Assembly: GCA_023101885.1 (NCBI GenBank)
Contig: JALPQD010000137.1
Location: forward strand, 2,356,001 to 2,420,000
DNA length: 64,000 bases
Direction: 5' to 3'
Source of the DNA: Typhlomys cinereus
Lineage: Eukaryota > Chordata > Mammalia > Rodentia > Platacanthomyidae
Below are positions 12,023 to 23,406 of the stretch, piece by piece (within the stretch, counting starts at the first letter, position 1; every line of letters starts with the position of its first letter). Below the pieces are notes generated by a model. It was not told where the DNA came from, made no database searches, and was given only the letters and a program-made list of their open reading frames with translations. The translations under genes were made by a program, and so were the position numbers.

Positions 12023-12443
12023 TGTTGCAGTTTGCCTGCATGGTTGCTGATAAATGACCATCAGACGGCTTAAGGAAACAAGGGGTTTATTTTCTTATTG
12101 ATAGTCCAGTTACAGTCTGTAGTCCAGTTTGAAGGGAGAGCATGCACCAACACCAGAGTCGAGGGAACTGGCTACACCATCTTACATAATGGCTGAGAGA
12201 GGAATAATCCTTACTTGCCAGACCAGCATATCTGGCCAAGTATATACAAGGATTCCTCAACCGGCTCTCAGTATTTTATTCATCTGTTCAGAGTCTAGTC
12301 CCACCTACCATAGGCCAGGCCTTCCCATCCAGACAATCTCCTGGAGGTTTGCTCTGGGCTTAACTCAACCATTAATTCTCTACAAATGTACTCAAAGCTC
12401 AAACCCTCAACTGTCAAGTTGACACCTGTGCCCAACTATGACA
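12023..12443 (-). mobile_element. Solo LTR, same family, copy 2
   Basis: 421 bp. Plus strand starts TGTTGCAGTTTGCCTGCATG and ends CCCAACTATGACA, i.e. TG...CA termini. Flanks CCCAC (12,018-12,022) and CTCAC (12,444-12,448) match at 4 of 5 bases. On the minus strand an AATAAACCCC-type poly(A) signal lies about 60 bp before the 3' end, which fixes the sense orientation. Confidence 0.8.
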
Positions 12444-12448
12444 CTCAC

Positions 12449-13394
12449 CTTCCTTTCCTACAACCAAACGGCCCAAATGAAAGAGTGAACCCTGCAGGTC
12501 CACGTCACTGTATCCTTGCTGACAATAATATAGATGCCAGGGCTGGGGTTTATCAGGCTCTTCCTGAAAGTCACAACTCAATATAGTTATTCCTGATGGA
12601 GTGAAGAAACCTCGCTTGAGAGGATGGTGATTATATTTGGTGATTAGCCAGAACCAATCCATTAGAACAAAATATCATCTTGGAAAATTCTGAATAGACC
12701 TTGTTTGTATCTTTACCCTCAAGCTAATTTTCTGTTAATTTTTAATCTGACTGATAAACCATTCCTTTGCTTCAAATAAACACTTATAAGACTATTTCCA
12801 AAGTAATGTAAAAGCTGGTAGTTGCCTATCACTCTCAATGTCTCCCCAAAGGTAAACAGAATGAGTGGATGGACTGTGATTTGTTCAGTACTTTGCTTTT
12901 TCAGTTGCCAGCATGAGTCTTGAGAACCTCCTTGCTAACAATTCTCACAGCCCAAAACTTCTCCAGTGCAACGTGAGTCTCTTGTCTCTTGTCCTGTTAT
13001 TTGTGGAAATGGGAAATGGTCAATGTCTGTTTTATAGTAACCCTTCAAATCAGCTGCTCCTTTTTTCTTTAAATAAATAGCTCTACATCTTTTGGCCTTT
13101 CCTCTCATCCCTTATTTTCCAAGCCTTAATTACATTTTTGTTCTTCCCTGGAGCTCTGCCATCTCCCCACATCCTCCCTAAGAGGGAGACACAAAGTAGC
13201 CACAGTTGGGGTCAGCCCAGTGCTGGGAAAACTGACAGGCCACTTCCTGCCCTTTGCCTCTCATGCATCCCACTCTCCTACCGGTTTTTAAAAATAAGTG
13301 TTCTTACTTGACTAATTCTTTCAAGGACATCATATTAGATTAAATTCCATCTTTCCTCATCATGCATGTCAGAGGATTTATTTTTGCCTTCCAA
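12449..13394. other. Unrecognised sequence
   Basis: Open frames at 12,414-12,662 partly overlap the LTR. No supported gene or repeat. Confidence 0.45.
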
Positions 13395-14147
13395 ACTTTG
13401 CATGTGCATGTTCTTGCAAGTGTACATAGTTGTCATATACATGTGTGCTTGAAGATGTGTTTGCATGTGCATTGTGTGTGAGTTTGTATGTATGTGCATA
13501 GGCATGCATTTGTATACATGTGCACATATGAGTGCATGTAGGTCAGTATGTTTGTGGCTATGTATGCATGTGTGTTCATGTGTGTATAGCAATTCATGCT
13601 TGTATATATTCATATTTGTGTAAGAGTGTGCATATGTGTATGTTTGTGTGTATGTGTGTGGCCATGTGTATACATGTGTGTTCACATGCATGTTCTCATA
13701 CATTAATGCGTATATTTGACACAGAAATGTGTATTATGCACCTGTGCATATGTCTTTGTATTCATGCCTGTGTGTATATGTGCATTTATGTGTGTTTATG
13801 AGTATATGCATGTGCATATGTGCTCATGTGTTCTCGTGTGTATACACAAGCTTTGTTCACATGTTCAAGTGTGTGCACTCATATGTGTATGCTAGTATGC
13901 ATGCAAGTGGATGCCCGTGTGTTCCTGTGCATATTTTTGACATGTATGTGTGTGTATATGTGCTCATAGATGCTTGTTTAAATATGGCATATGTGTCCAT
14001 GTTTAAATATGTGCCTGTGGATACACTGTTCTACTGTGCATATATGTTCATGTATGGTCATGTGTATACATTTGTGTGTGCATGTGTGTAAATATATGGT
14101 ATGTGAATATCCACTTGTGTGCTTGTATACATTTGTTTGTATGTGCT
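13395..14147. repeat. ~750-bp degenerate TG/CATG-rich tract
   Basis: Almost continuous degenerate TGTG, ATGT and GCATATG units, largely alternating purine-pyrimidine. Cys/Val/Tyr/His-rich open frames on both strands are products of the repeat. It directly abuts the T-run that ends the L1 at 14,150. Confidence 0.85.
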
Positions 14148-14149
14148 CA

Positions 14150-15198
14150 TTTTTTTAACATTTTTTATTATTATTTCCGCTCATACAAACTTAATAGGTA
14201 CACCGGTAACCTCCCTCCCTCCTCCTCTCCCCGAACCCCCTACTCCTCCTCCCCTCACCCCTCTCTCCCTATCCCCCAGTGCCTCCCGCCCCCCAATTCC
14301 CAGAGAGTCCTTTCTTGTGCATGCCTGATTTTCCTCTGGGTCCTCCTCTCCAATGACGTATAAGGACCCAGTGGCCTTTCCCTGAACCCTTTCTCGTGTT
14401 CCCCTTAAGCATAGGAACACTACTGTGGCTGCCAATCCCTTGCCTCCAAGGATCTTGGTGCCTTTAGCAAATGCTAGACTTTGTGAGGTCAATAGTGTGT
14501 TGGACATTGCGCAGGGCATGCAAAGTCCAATTACGATTGCTTCGGCCCTAACTTGTGTGGAGTATCTTGCAAATCATTGCTCCTCCCATCCTTTTGCTCT
14601 TACACTCTTACTGCCCCCTCTTCCGCAAATGTCCCTGAGCTTCAGGATGGGGAGAGATTAGTCTGGCCTGGTTCTAGGTGGTTGATATAGAGTCTCTGAA
14701 GTTCTGGATTGTGGTTTGTTAATTTTCTTTTGCAGTTTTGCTGCTTCTGCAATGCTCTTCACTCCATCCTGCTGGGCATTGTATGTCACTTCCTGGCCAG
14801 AGACAAAAAGCTGTTAAACTGGAGTCTTATTATAAGAGCACATTCAAGGGTAGATGTAATAAAAGTAGGAAACCTCAGTGAGGGAGGGGTCAATAATCCA
14901 TTTGCAAAATGGTTACTTTTTATCTGCCAGACTATATGCCCTCCCCTTCTGGTGAGATCATACCCCCTTAGTTGTAAATGATCAGGAACGAACGTCTGTG
15001 AACTTAACCAGCTGTCACATTACATACTTGCAGTCCTTGATGGAGGCCTATTTTCTCTACTGTAACATGGTCACTTCTCTCCTTTTTTCTGGTGTGGCCC
15101 TCCAACCCCATCCCTCCTGTTCATAATCCTTGCAATTATTGTAGGTAATACATAGATTTACCTATGAGTGTCTCAAGGTGGGCTGGATGGGTTTGGTA
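14150..15198 (-). other. L1 3'UTR with G-rich polypurine tract
   Basis: Same sequence order as the truncated L1 copies at 34.9 and 60 kb. The sense strand has several GGGG runs between 14,293 and 14,211, a known property of rodent L1 3'UTRs. Confidence 0.8.
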
Positions 15199-18100
15199 CT
15201 AGGAGCCACCTATTAGGGAGTACATACGGTGCTTAATTTTCTGGGTTTGGGATACTTCACTTAATATAATTGTTTCTAATGACATCCACTTCCCGGCAAA
15301 TTCCAGTAATTCATCATTTTTGATGGCTGAGTACTAGTACTCCATTATATAGATATATCATAGTTTCCTTATCCACTCATCAACTGTTGGACATTTGGGT
15401 TGATTCCATGACTTTGCTATTGTAAACAGTGCTGCTATGAACATGGTCGCGCTTGTGCTATTGAGGTGAATCTCTGCTGTATGGGGGGTTATTCCCAAAA
15501 GTGGAATAGCAGGGTCATATGGCATTTCAATCTTTAATTTCTTTAAGAATCTCCAGACGGCTCGCCAGAGTGGCTGTATGAGCCTGCATTCCCACCAGCA
15601 ATGTAGCAGAGTTCCCCTCTCTCCACATCCTCTCCAGCATTTGTTGTTGTTTGTATTGTGGATTTTTGCCATCCTGACCAGGGTGAGATGATATCTCAGG
15701 GAAGTTTTGATTTGCATTTCCCTGATGGCTAAAGAAGTGGAGCATTTTTTAAGATATTTGTTAGACATTTTAATTTCATCCCTGGTAAAATTTCTTTTAA
15801 GTTCCAGGGCCCATTTTTTAATTGGGCCATTGGTTTCCTTGGTGTTTAGTTTTCTAAGTTCTTTGTGCACTCCGGACAGTAGAGCTCTATCAGATATGTG
15901 GTTAGTGAAGATTTTCTCCCATTCTGTGGGTTGCCTTTGAGCTCCTGTTACAATCTCTTTATCTGAACAGAAGTTCTTTAATTTCACAAGATCCCAACTG
16001 TTGAGAGTTGGAAGCAGTGACTGTGCCATTGGATGTCTGTTTAGGAAATGTTGGCCTAGCCCAATCAGCTCGAGGGAGTTCCTTATCCTTTCAACTATGG
16101 TTTTTATAGTCTCTGGCTTTATATTAAGGTCCTTAATCCATTTGGAATTAAGTCTTGTACATGGTGACAAGTATGGGTCCAGCTTTAATCTTCTGCATGT
16201 GGAGATCCAGTTTTGCCAGCACCATTTGTTGAAGATGCTGTTCTTTTTCCATTGGATTCTTTGGGCCCCTTTGTCAAAGACCAAATGGCTGTAATTTTGT
16301 GGGCTTATATCTGGGTCTTCGATCCTTATCCATTGATCTGTGTGTCTATTTTGGAGCCAGTACCAGGCTGTTTTTATAACTATGGATTTGTAGTATAGAC
16401 TAAGGTTTGGTATGGTAATACCTCCAGCAGTGTTTTTGTTACTCAGAATTGTCTTTGCTATACTGGGTCTTTTGTGCTTCCATATGAATTTTGAGATTGT
16501 TTGGTCAACGTCTTTGAAGAATTGCTTTGGGATTTTAATTGGTATAGCATTAAATTTGTATATTGCCTTTGGTAGGATGGTCATTTTTACAATGTTGATT
16601 CTGCCAATCCAGGAACACGGGAGGTCTTTCCACCTTCTGATGTCTTCTGCTATTTCTTTCTTTAGGGTTTTAACGTTTTCATTGTAAAAGTCTTTTACCT
16701 CCTTGGTTAGGTTTATACCAAGGTATTTCATTTTTTTAGGGGCTATAGTAAATGGGATTGTTTCTCTCAAGGCTTTTTCACTTCCTTCATTCTGGGCATA
16801 TAGGAAGATCTCTGATTTTTGCACATTTATTTTGTATCCTGCCACCCTGCTGAACTTCTCAATTAGTTCCAGGAGCTTCCTGGTGGAGTTTTTGGGATCA
16901 CTCATGTATAAGATCATGTCATCTGCAAATAGGGATAGCTTGACTTCTTCCTTGCCGATTTGAATCCCTCTTATGTCCCTTTCTTGTCTTATGGCTTCGG
17001 CTAAGACTTCAAGTACAATATTGAATAGAATAGAAGTGGTGAGAGTGGACAGCCTTGTCTAGTTCCTGATCGAAGTGGGAATGCTTCCAATTGTTCCCCA
17101 TTGAGCATAATCCTTGCTGTGAGCTTGTTGTATACAGCTTTTATTATATTGATAAAGGTTCCTTCCATTCCTACTGTCTCTAGCGTTTTGATCATAAAAG
17201 GCTGTTGGATCTTGTCAAAAGCTGGTTGGATCTTGTCAAAAGCTGGTTTACATGATGAATTACATTTATTGATTTGCGTATGTTGAACCAACCTTGTGTG
17301 CCGGGGATGGTCCCCGTGAATGATCTTTTTAATGTGCTTTTGAATCCGATTTGCTAAGACTTTGTTGAGAATCTTTGTGTCTGTGTTCATCAGAGAGATC
17401 GGCCTATAGTTTTCTTTTTAAGTGAATTTTTATTGGGTTTTGGGATTAAAACGATATTAGCTTCATAGAAGAAATTTGGTAGTGTTCCTTCCTTTGCTAT
17501 TTGTTGGAACAGTTTAAGGAGTATTGGTGTTATTAACTCCTTAAATGTCTGGTAGAACTCTGTGCTGAATCCATCTGGTCCAGGACATTTTTTGGTGGGA
17601 AGATTCGAGATTACTTCCTCAATTTCCTTATATGTTATAGAACTATTTAAATAATTCACAACTTCCTGATTCAATTTAGGTAAGTTGTGTTTACTTAGAA
17701 ATTCATCCATCTCTTTTGTGTTGTCAAACTTCACAGCGTATAAGTTTTTGAAATATGATGTTATAATTCTCTGGATTTCTTGGGTATCAGTAGTGATAAC
17801 TCCATGTTCATTTCTAATTTTGTTAATTTGGGTTTTCTCTCTCTTGCTTTTGGTTAATTTAGCTAGGGGTGTATCAATCTTATTGATTTTTTCAAAGAAC
17901 CAGCTTTTTGACTGGTTGATTTTTTCTATCATTTTTTTAATCTCGATTTCAGATATTTCTCACCTTATTTTGCTAATCACCTCTCTTCTACTACTTTTGG
18001 GATCAGATTGCTCTAGTTTCTCTAAAGCTTTAAGCTGCATTGTTAAGTTGTTTATTTCTGATGTTTCCATTTTTTTGATGTAGGCATTAAGAGCTATGAA

Positions 18101-18994
18101 CTTACCTCTTAGAACAGCTTTCATTGTGTCCCAGAGATTTTGGTAAGTTGTATTTTCATTATCATTCGCTTTCAGGAAATCTTGAATTTCCTTTTTAATT
18201 TCTTCCTGAATCCAGTTCTCATTCAGCATCATAGTGTTAAGTTTCCAGGAGTTAGTGTATTTTCTCTTGTTTGTTGTGTTGTGGATGTCCAGCTTTAGGC
18301 TGTGGTGGTCTGATAGGGCAGAGGTTAGAATTTCAACTTTCTTGTATATGTGTAGATTCGTTTTGTGGCCCAATATGTGATCTATTTTGGAAAAAGTTCC
18401 GTGTGCTGCTGAGAAAAATGTATATTCTTTTGTGCGTGGATGAAAAGTTCAATAGAGATCTGTAAGGTCCATTTCTTTAAGGGTTTGATTAAGGTCCAAA
18501 GTGTCTCTGTTAAGCTTTTGACCTGTTGATCTATCCCATGTTGAGAGGGCGGTGTTGAAGTCCCCAAGAATTATCGTTTGGGGGTTGATTTCTTGCTTTA
18601 GATGCTGTAGGGTTTTCTTAATGAATGTGGAGGGGCCCGTATTGGGTGCATATATGTTCAGTATTGTGAAGTCTTCCTGGTGAATTGTACCTGTGACTAA
18701 AATGTAGTATCCATCCGTGTCTCTTATAATTTTCTTTGGTTTGAAGTCCACTTTGTCTGATAGCATAATGGCTACCCCTGCCTGTTTTCTGCTTCCATTA
18801 GCTTGTAGAATTGTTGACCAGCCTTTTATTTTTAGGGCATGCCTATCTTTTGTGGTGAGATGGGTTTCCTGCATGCAGCAGATTGATGGATTGTGATTTT
18901 TAATCCAAGTTTGTAATCTGTGTCTCTTGATCGGTGAATTAAGTCCATTAACATTTAGTGTTATAATGGAGAAACTATTTTTAATTCCAGGCAT
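15199..18994 (-). pseudogene. L1 ORF2 (endonuclease-reverse transcriptase), broken
   Basis: Span of 3,796 bp, close to the usual ~1,275-codon ORF2. N-terminal APE-type endonuclease signatures are present: LNVNGLNS near the start, QETHL around residue 42, ILGDFNT around residue 143, and [10 protein letters not shown] further on. The reverse transcriptase FADD motif (LSLFADDMILY) is intact at about 16,910-16,940. A Cys-rich C-terminus follows ([18 protein letters not shown]). Breaks seen: TGA at 18,449-18,451 where a CGA is expected (CpG decay); an in-frame TGA near 17,958; a 1-nt indel in an A-run near 17,414-17,422; a small deletion and frame change near 17,295; loss of the motif A segment with a 21-bp tandem duplication at about 17,205-17,245; a 5-bp duplication (GAATA twice, plus strand 17,023-17,032); and TGG to TGA at 15,358-15,360. 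The protein normally reverse-transcribes its own RNA at nicked DNA; this copy cannot. It has no host function that I can see. Confidence 0.92.
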
Positions 18995-19087
18995 TTATTA
19001 TGTTTAGTAGTTTTTATAAGTATATTGCTTCGCTTTTAATGGTGTTATACTTGCCTTCTGTTCTCCTGGATATGCCTGTTTTTTTCT

Positions 19088-20076
19088 TCAAGCTTGAGTA
19101 TCATTTCTAGCATTTTTTGAAGGCCTGGTTTGGTGGACATGTATCCCTTCTCCCTCAATCATGACGGATAGTTTTGCAGGGTAAATCAGCCTGGGTTGAC
19201 ATTTTTGCTCATTCAATACTTGAAGTATGTCTCTCCAAGCTCTTCTTGCTTTTACTGTTTCGACTGAGAAGTCATTTGTTATTTTAATAGGTTTACCTTT
19301 AAAAGTGACTTGTTTTTTCTCCCTTGAAGCTCTCAGCATCAGTTCTTTATCTTGAATGTGGAGTGTTTTGACTATTATTTGCCGTGGCGAGCTTCTGTTT
19401 TGGTCATATCTGTTTGGGGTGCAGAATGCCTCTTGTATATGGATGGGCCTCTCTTTTTTAGATGAGGAAAGTTTTCCTTGATGATCGTTTGAAAAATTCC
19501 CTCAGGGGTGGTATTTTGAGATTCTTACTCTGGTATTCCATGAATACGCATGTTAGGCTTCTTCAGGGTGTCCCATATCTCCTGGATATTTCTCTCAAGT
19601 ATCTTTTTGGCTTTAACAACCTCTTCCATTGAGCTGGTTAATACTCCCATTTTATCTTCAAGGTCTGAAATTCTGTTTTCTGCTTCCTTAGTTCTGCTGA
19701 TAAGACTCTCTGTGGAGTTCTGGGTTGAAGATAACTTGTCTTTTAGCTCAGTTTTAAACTCTGCTTGAGTTTGTTTTAACTGCTCTATGCCACTTTTTGT
19801 TTCTTACACTGTTTTTCTCAACTCCTCCAAGTGTCTGTTGTGTTCCTCTTCAAAGAGATTGATTCGATTATTTAATTCCTCCCAGATTTCCTCTTTCATA
19901 GTATTGAACATGGTAATAATCATATTTTGAAAGTCGTTATCCTGGGTCAGGCTTTCATGGCCATTTTCCGTGGGTTTGTTCTGGTTGGAGTCTAACATTA
20001 TGGGATTAATTCCTTCAGTGGGAGATTTGTTTACTTGAGTGTTGTTTCTCATGGATTTGCACTTTGACTTTGGCAT
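19088..20076 (-). pseudogene. L1 ORF1 (RNA-binding chaperone), broken
   Basis: Begins MPKSKCKSMRNN at 20,076 with a coiled-coil region (repeated E/L heptads between about 19,560 and 19,900) and ends with the C-terminal domain text FSVETVKARRAWRDILQVLN near 19,250. About 330 codons, the usual ORF1 size. A TAA at about 19,804-19,806 interrupts the coiled coil and further stops and shifts occur near 19,530 and 19,380. ORF1 normally forms trimers that coat L1 RNA. It sits about 90 bp upstream of ORF2 in the standard order. Confidence 0.85.
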
Positions 20077-20100
20077 TGTCGTTTTAAGATCTTCTTAAAT

Positions 20101-21626
20101 CTCTGGTACAGAGCTTCATGGTACCACATGGTTCTAACATCAATACTCACTGGCATTTATGTGGAACCCATTTGGTAAATGTGACCCTACTCATTAAATG
20201 TATATGTGGCTTTCTCCCAAAATCAATAACAATCTAACAGATTAGAGAAAGGAATGGTACAAAAAAGAGTGAATACAAAGAAAGAGCTAAGGATGAAGTT
20301 CAATGATAGATGCCTGCCTAGGATTCACAAGGCTCTAACTTTGATCACTGACAAGAGTGAGAGGGACAAATTACAACATCAGTAGAGACAGGAAAAGAAA
20401 ACAGAAGTCTAAAGGTGGTGCAGAGCTTCTGGTGTCCTTTCCTTGGTAAGACTTTAAAAACTCCATTCAGTTTGGCTTGTGGTCCTAACAGAGTGAAGCA
20501 TATATCTCAATATGCTCCTGAGACACACGCATCCCCAAAGAAAAATGCTGTGATAAGGCATATTGGTTCAAATAGTTGCTTCAACTGTTCATTGACCTCC
20601 AAGCCATTTGTAGGAGATAAACATTATTTACCATATTGACACCATCGCTACATCTTCAGGAAAAACATAAATGCTATGAAAATAGAACAGAAATGAGGGG
20701 CTTCAAAAGCCATTTGTATGTAGTGATGTGCAAACACCCAGGGAGAGATTAGGAGCTAAGCATGGGTATAACCAGGACTAGAGATAACATGGGAAAAGGG
20801 AGAAAGGCAAAGGAATTTTTAAACAGTGCCATGCAAATCATTTATTAAAACATGTTTGCCATTCTACATGAGTTTCAATATTTAAAAACGATGATTTCAT
20901 CTGCCCAAAATGATCTTAAGGAATTTTTTTTTATTTCGATAAGAAGAATCTTTAATCTGTGGGCAATATTTTAAGGAACATACAGGAAAAGAACGGTTGT
21001 TAAAGATTGATTCTCTGAGATCAATTTTTAAAGTTCCTCAGCAAAAATATAATTCTTAGACCTTGATCAATATCAATTCTATAAGTTCAATATTATTAAG
21101 ATGAGTGACCCAAATGTCAGACTTTTCCTCCAAGGATTTGATGAAATTCTTTCCTGTTAAAATAAGAATGTCCTACTTTCTAATACCAATTCTGAGTAAA
21201 GCTAGACTCACATTAAATCAAACAAAGATTACTTAAAATTTTTTAAACATCATTTCCTGAGTTTTATAACAACTTTAACCTATATAGCTTAGTAATTTTT
21301 ATAGAAAATTGATATTTACCAATGCATGTTTAAATGTCAACAATTAGAGAAATTTATTGTGCAGCTACTCTGATACAAATGCTTCTTTTATGAAAAATGG
21401 CATTTGTTTAACTTTCTAAATTTAAAAATAAAGTGGTTTCAAGTTTCTCAACTGTTCTTCTGAGGTTGCTTGCCTCTGTAATTTGTTTGTTTGCTTGCTT
21501 GCAGAAATAAATCCATTTTGATTACTAGCTGGCCAAAGTTTAAACTTAAAAATAGATTCGGCAGTTAATCGATAAGTGGATCTGCTGAGCAGCAGAATGT
21601 GGTGAAGCTCAATCAAAAGTCACCCT
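20101..21626. other. Mostly unique sequence with one old ID element
   Basis: Apart from the ID fragment near 20,287-20,365 I see no repeats or coding signal. AT-rich from 20,820 on. Confidence 0.5.
20287..20370 (+). mobile_element. Old ID SINE
   Basis: GAGCTAAGGATGAAGTTCAA then GCCTGCCTAGGATTCACAAG and a TTTGATCACTGACAAG end match the tRNA-Ala-derived ID order with many changes. Confidence 0.5.
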
Positions 21627-21643
21627 AAGAAAACAGTAAACAG

Positions 21644-21910
21644 GGGCTGGAGAGGTGGCTCAGGGGTTAAGCCTCTGCCTTGCAGACGGAAGGTCCCGAG
21701 TACCCCACTTATAAACACCAGGCAGAAGCGGGGGGCAGCCTGCGCTTCTGGTCCAGGTAGGGCGGAGCCTGTGAATCCCGGGGCAGAGTAAACAAGGAGG
21801 TGGAGGCGTCCGTGGTGGTTCCCAAATTCGTCCGTGGTTCTACACACACACACGCACACGCACACATACACGCACAATTGAATAAACAATAAATAATAAT
21901 AACAAAAAAA
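21644..21910 (+). mobile_element. Young DIP-type SINE with perfect 17-bp TSD
   Basis: tRNA-like head GGGGCTGGAGAGGTGGCTCA with A-box text and a GGTCCCGAGTACCCC B-box-like region, then the family body, a CACACACGCACACG run, and an AATAAACAATAAATAATAAT tail with an A-run. Flanking copies of AAGAAAACAGTAAACAG at 21,627-21,643 and 21,911-21,927 are identical. This is the reference copy for the family in this window. Confidence 0.9.
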
Positions 21911-21927
21911 AAGAAAACAGTAAACAG

Positions 21928-22569
21928 CTGTTCTTCATGTAATTCAGCATGATAATCCACCCAAGCAATCCAGTAACTAATCTCATGGATTTAGTTACAT
22001 GAAGACCTCATAAATATTGGCTAAAATTGATGCTGAATGAAATAAATGTGCTAAACTCCTTTATTGTTTGTCACAATATGATGATAATAATCTATAAATA
22101 GTTTAGATCTACAAGTGAGTTAATCTGTTTTTTTTCCTACAACAGAATTCCTTGCACTCTGGTATTTATTAATCTTAAATCTAGAGCCACAGCTAAATTT
22201 AATATTCTCTGAATTAATGCTGTTTTTAAACAGGAAAATTTCGTAATGAGGAAAAACTATAAGTTGTTTCTTGCAATGTATATGGAATTACCTTAATTTA
22301 AACTTGATCTAATTAGGCCACTTTCTGGGTGACTCTGCATCAGGCTTTTAATATTTAAGAACAAGTATCAAAAAGAAACTGAAATGGAAAACATTTAAGT
22401 TCTGACCTTACAAAGTTGTATTGACCTAAATCCTGCATAGGATAGAAAGTTGAGATGATTGTTCACAATAGCTTTGAGGAAAAAAATGTAGTGAATCGAA
22501 ATATACAATAAATTTTCTTTATATAATATGACTCAGAGATGCCAATAAAATATTAAACATCAGATACGT
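21928..22569. other. Repeat-free AT-rich block, possible conserved noncoding DNA
   Basis: Dense TTAATT, ATTAAT and TAATTAG strings, no repeat recognised, no coding frame. Texture resembles distal developmental enhancers, but no alignment is available. Confidence 0.25.
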
Positions 22570-22574
22570 TCCAG

Positions 22575-22976
22575 TGTCATAGTTGGGCACAGGTGTCAAC
22601 TTCACAGTTGAGGGTTTGAGCTCTAAGCACATTTGAAGAGAATTAATGGTTAAGTTAAGCCCAAAGCAAACCTGCAGGAGATTATCTAGCTGATGGGGAA
22701 AGCCTAGCGCATGGTAGGTGGGACTAGGCTCTGGAATAAAATACAGAGAGCTGATGAGAAAGTTGGCATCCTTGTGTACACTTGGCCAGACATGCTGGTC
22801 TGGCAAGTAAGGATGGTCCCTCTCTCAGCCATTATTGGCGGCCCTGGTGTTGGTGCGTGCTCTCCCGTCAAGCTGGGCTATGAACTGTAACTGGCCTATC
22901 GTAAGAGATAAACCCCTTGTCCCTTTAAGCAGTTTGATGGTGATTTTATCAACAATCATGCAGGTGAAGTGCAACA
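22575..22976 (+). mobile_element. Solo LTR, same family, copy 3, perfect 5-bp TSD
   Basis: 402 bp, starting TGTCATAGTTGGGCAC and ending GTGAAGTGCAACA. TCCAG occurs directly on both sides (22,570-22,574 and 22,977-22,981). A 5-bp TSD with TG...CA ends is the ERV3 (ERVL/MaLR) pattern. The GATAAACCCC string at about 22,906 is the decayed poly(A) signal. Confidence 0.85.
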
Positions 22977-22981
22977 TCCAG

Positions 22982-23406
22982 CTCTCTCATTTTGTACATA
23001 AATGTCTCCTAAAATCACTGAACCAAGGCCAACAAAGCCAGTTGAGATCATCATTAACATCTAATAGGAAACAACAGAGCAGAAAGACCTGATTTCCTTC
23101 CTCTCTGGCTGGAATGTGAGGCCCAGTTTTGGGGACGGTTTTAAGTAGGTATGTATGTCTTGTGTTTATTCCTTTCTGTGCTCACAAGACTCCTCTGAAA
23201 TCTACTCAAGGACTGGCAAGAATTTTGAGTTTCTAAAGTCAACGCTTGACAAGGATGATCTGCACATAAACACAAATAGACAATGAGATCTGGTGGCAAA
23301 GAGCCCCACGCTGGGTCTTGGACTCACCACAGCGGTAGGAGACAGGCAAAGGGTGGGAAACTTAGCTACAAGTTGCTAAAAGGCGATGTTGAGTAGGATT
23401 AAAGGT
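22982..23406. other. Unrecognised sequence
   Basis: Nothing recognised. Confidence 0.4.

Larger units (their letters stand above)
14150..20100 (-). mobile_element. Nearly full-length L1 retrotransposon, inactive
   Basis: In sense (minus) order: ORF1 from ATG at 20,076, a short spacer, ORF2 from 18,994 to 15,199, a ~1-kb 3'UTR with a G-rich polypurine stretch (C-rich on the plus strand at 14,211-14,293), and a short poly(A) seen as T at 14,150-14,156. Almost no 5'UTR is left upstream of ORF1, so promoter sequence is missing. Both ORFs carry nonsense codons and frameshifts. I could not find matching TSDs, so the outer edges are approximate. Confidence 0.9.

Noticed and set aside
13335..14363. 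Cys/Val/Tyr/His-rich frames on both strands
   Set aside because: Products of the TG/CATG tract and the pyrimidine-rich L1 3'UTR.
16001..18465. Plus-strand hydrophobic frames resembling membrane proteins
   Set aside because: They are antisense shadows of L1 ORF2.
14120..20110. Target-site duplication of the long L1
   Set aside because: I compared the TG-rich left flank with the sequence beyond ORF1 and found no convincing match, so none is reported.
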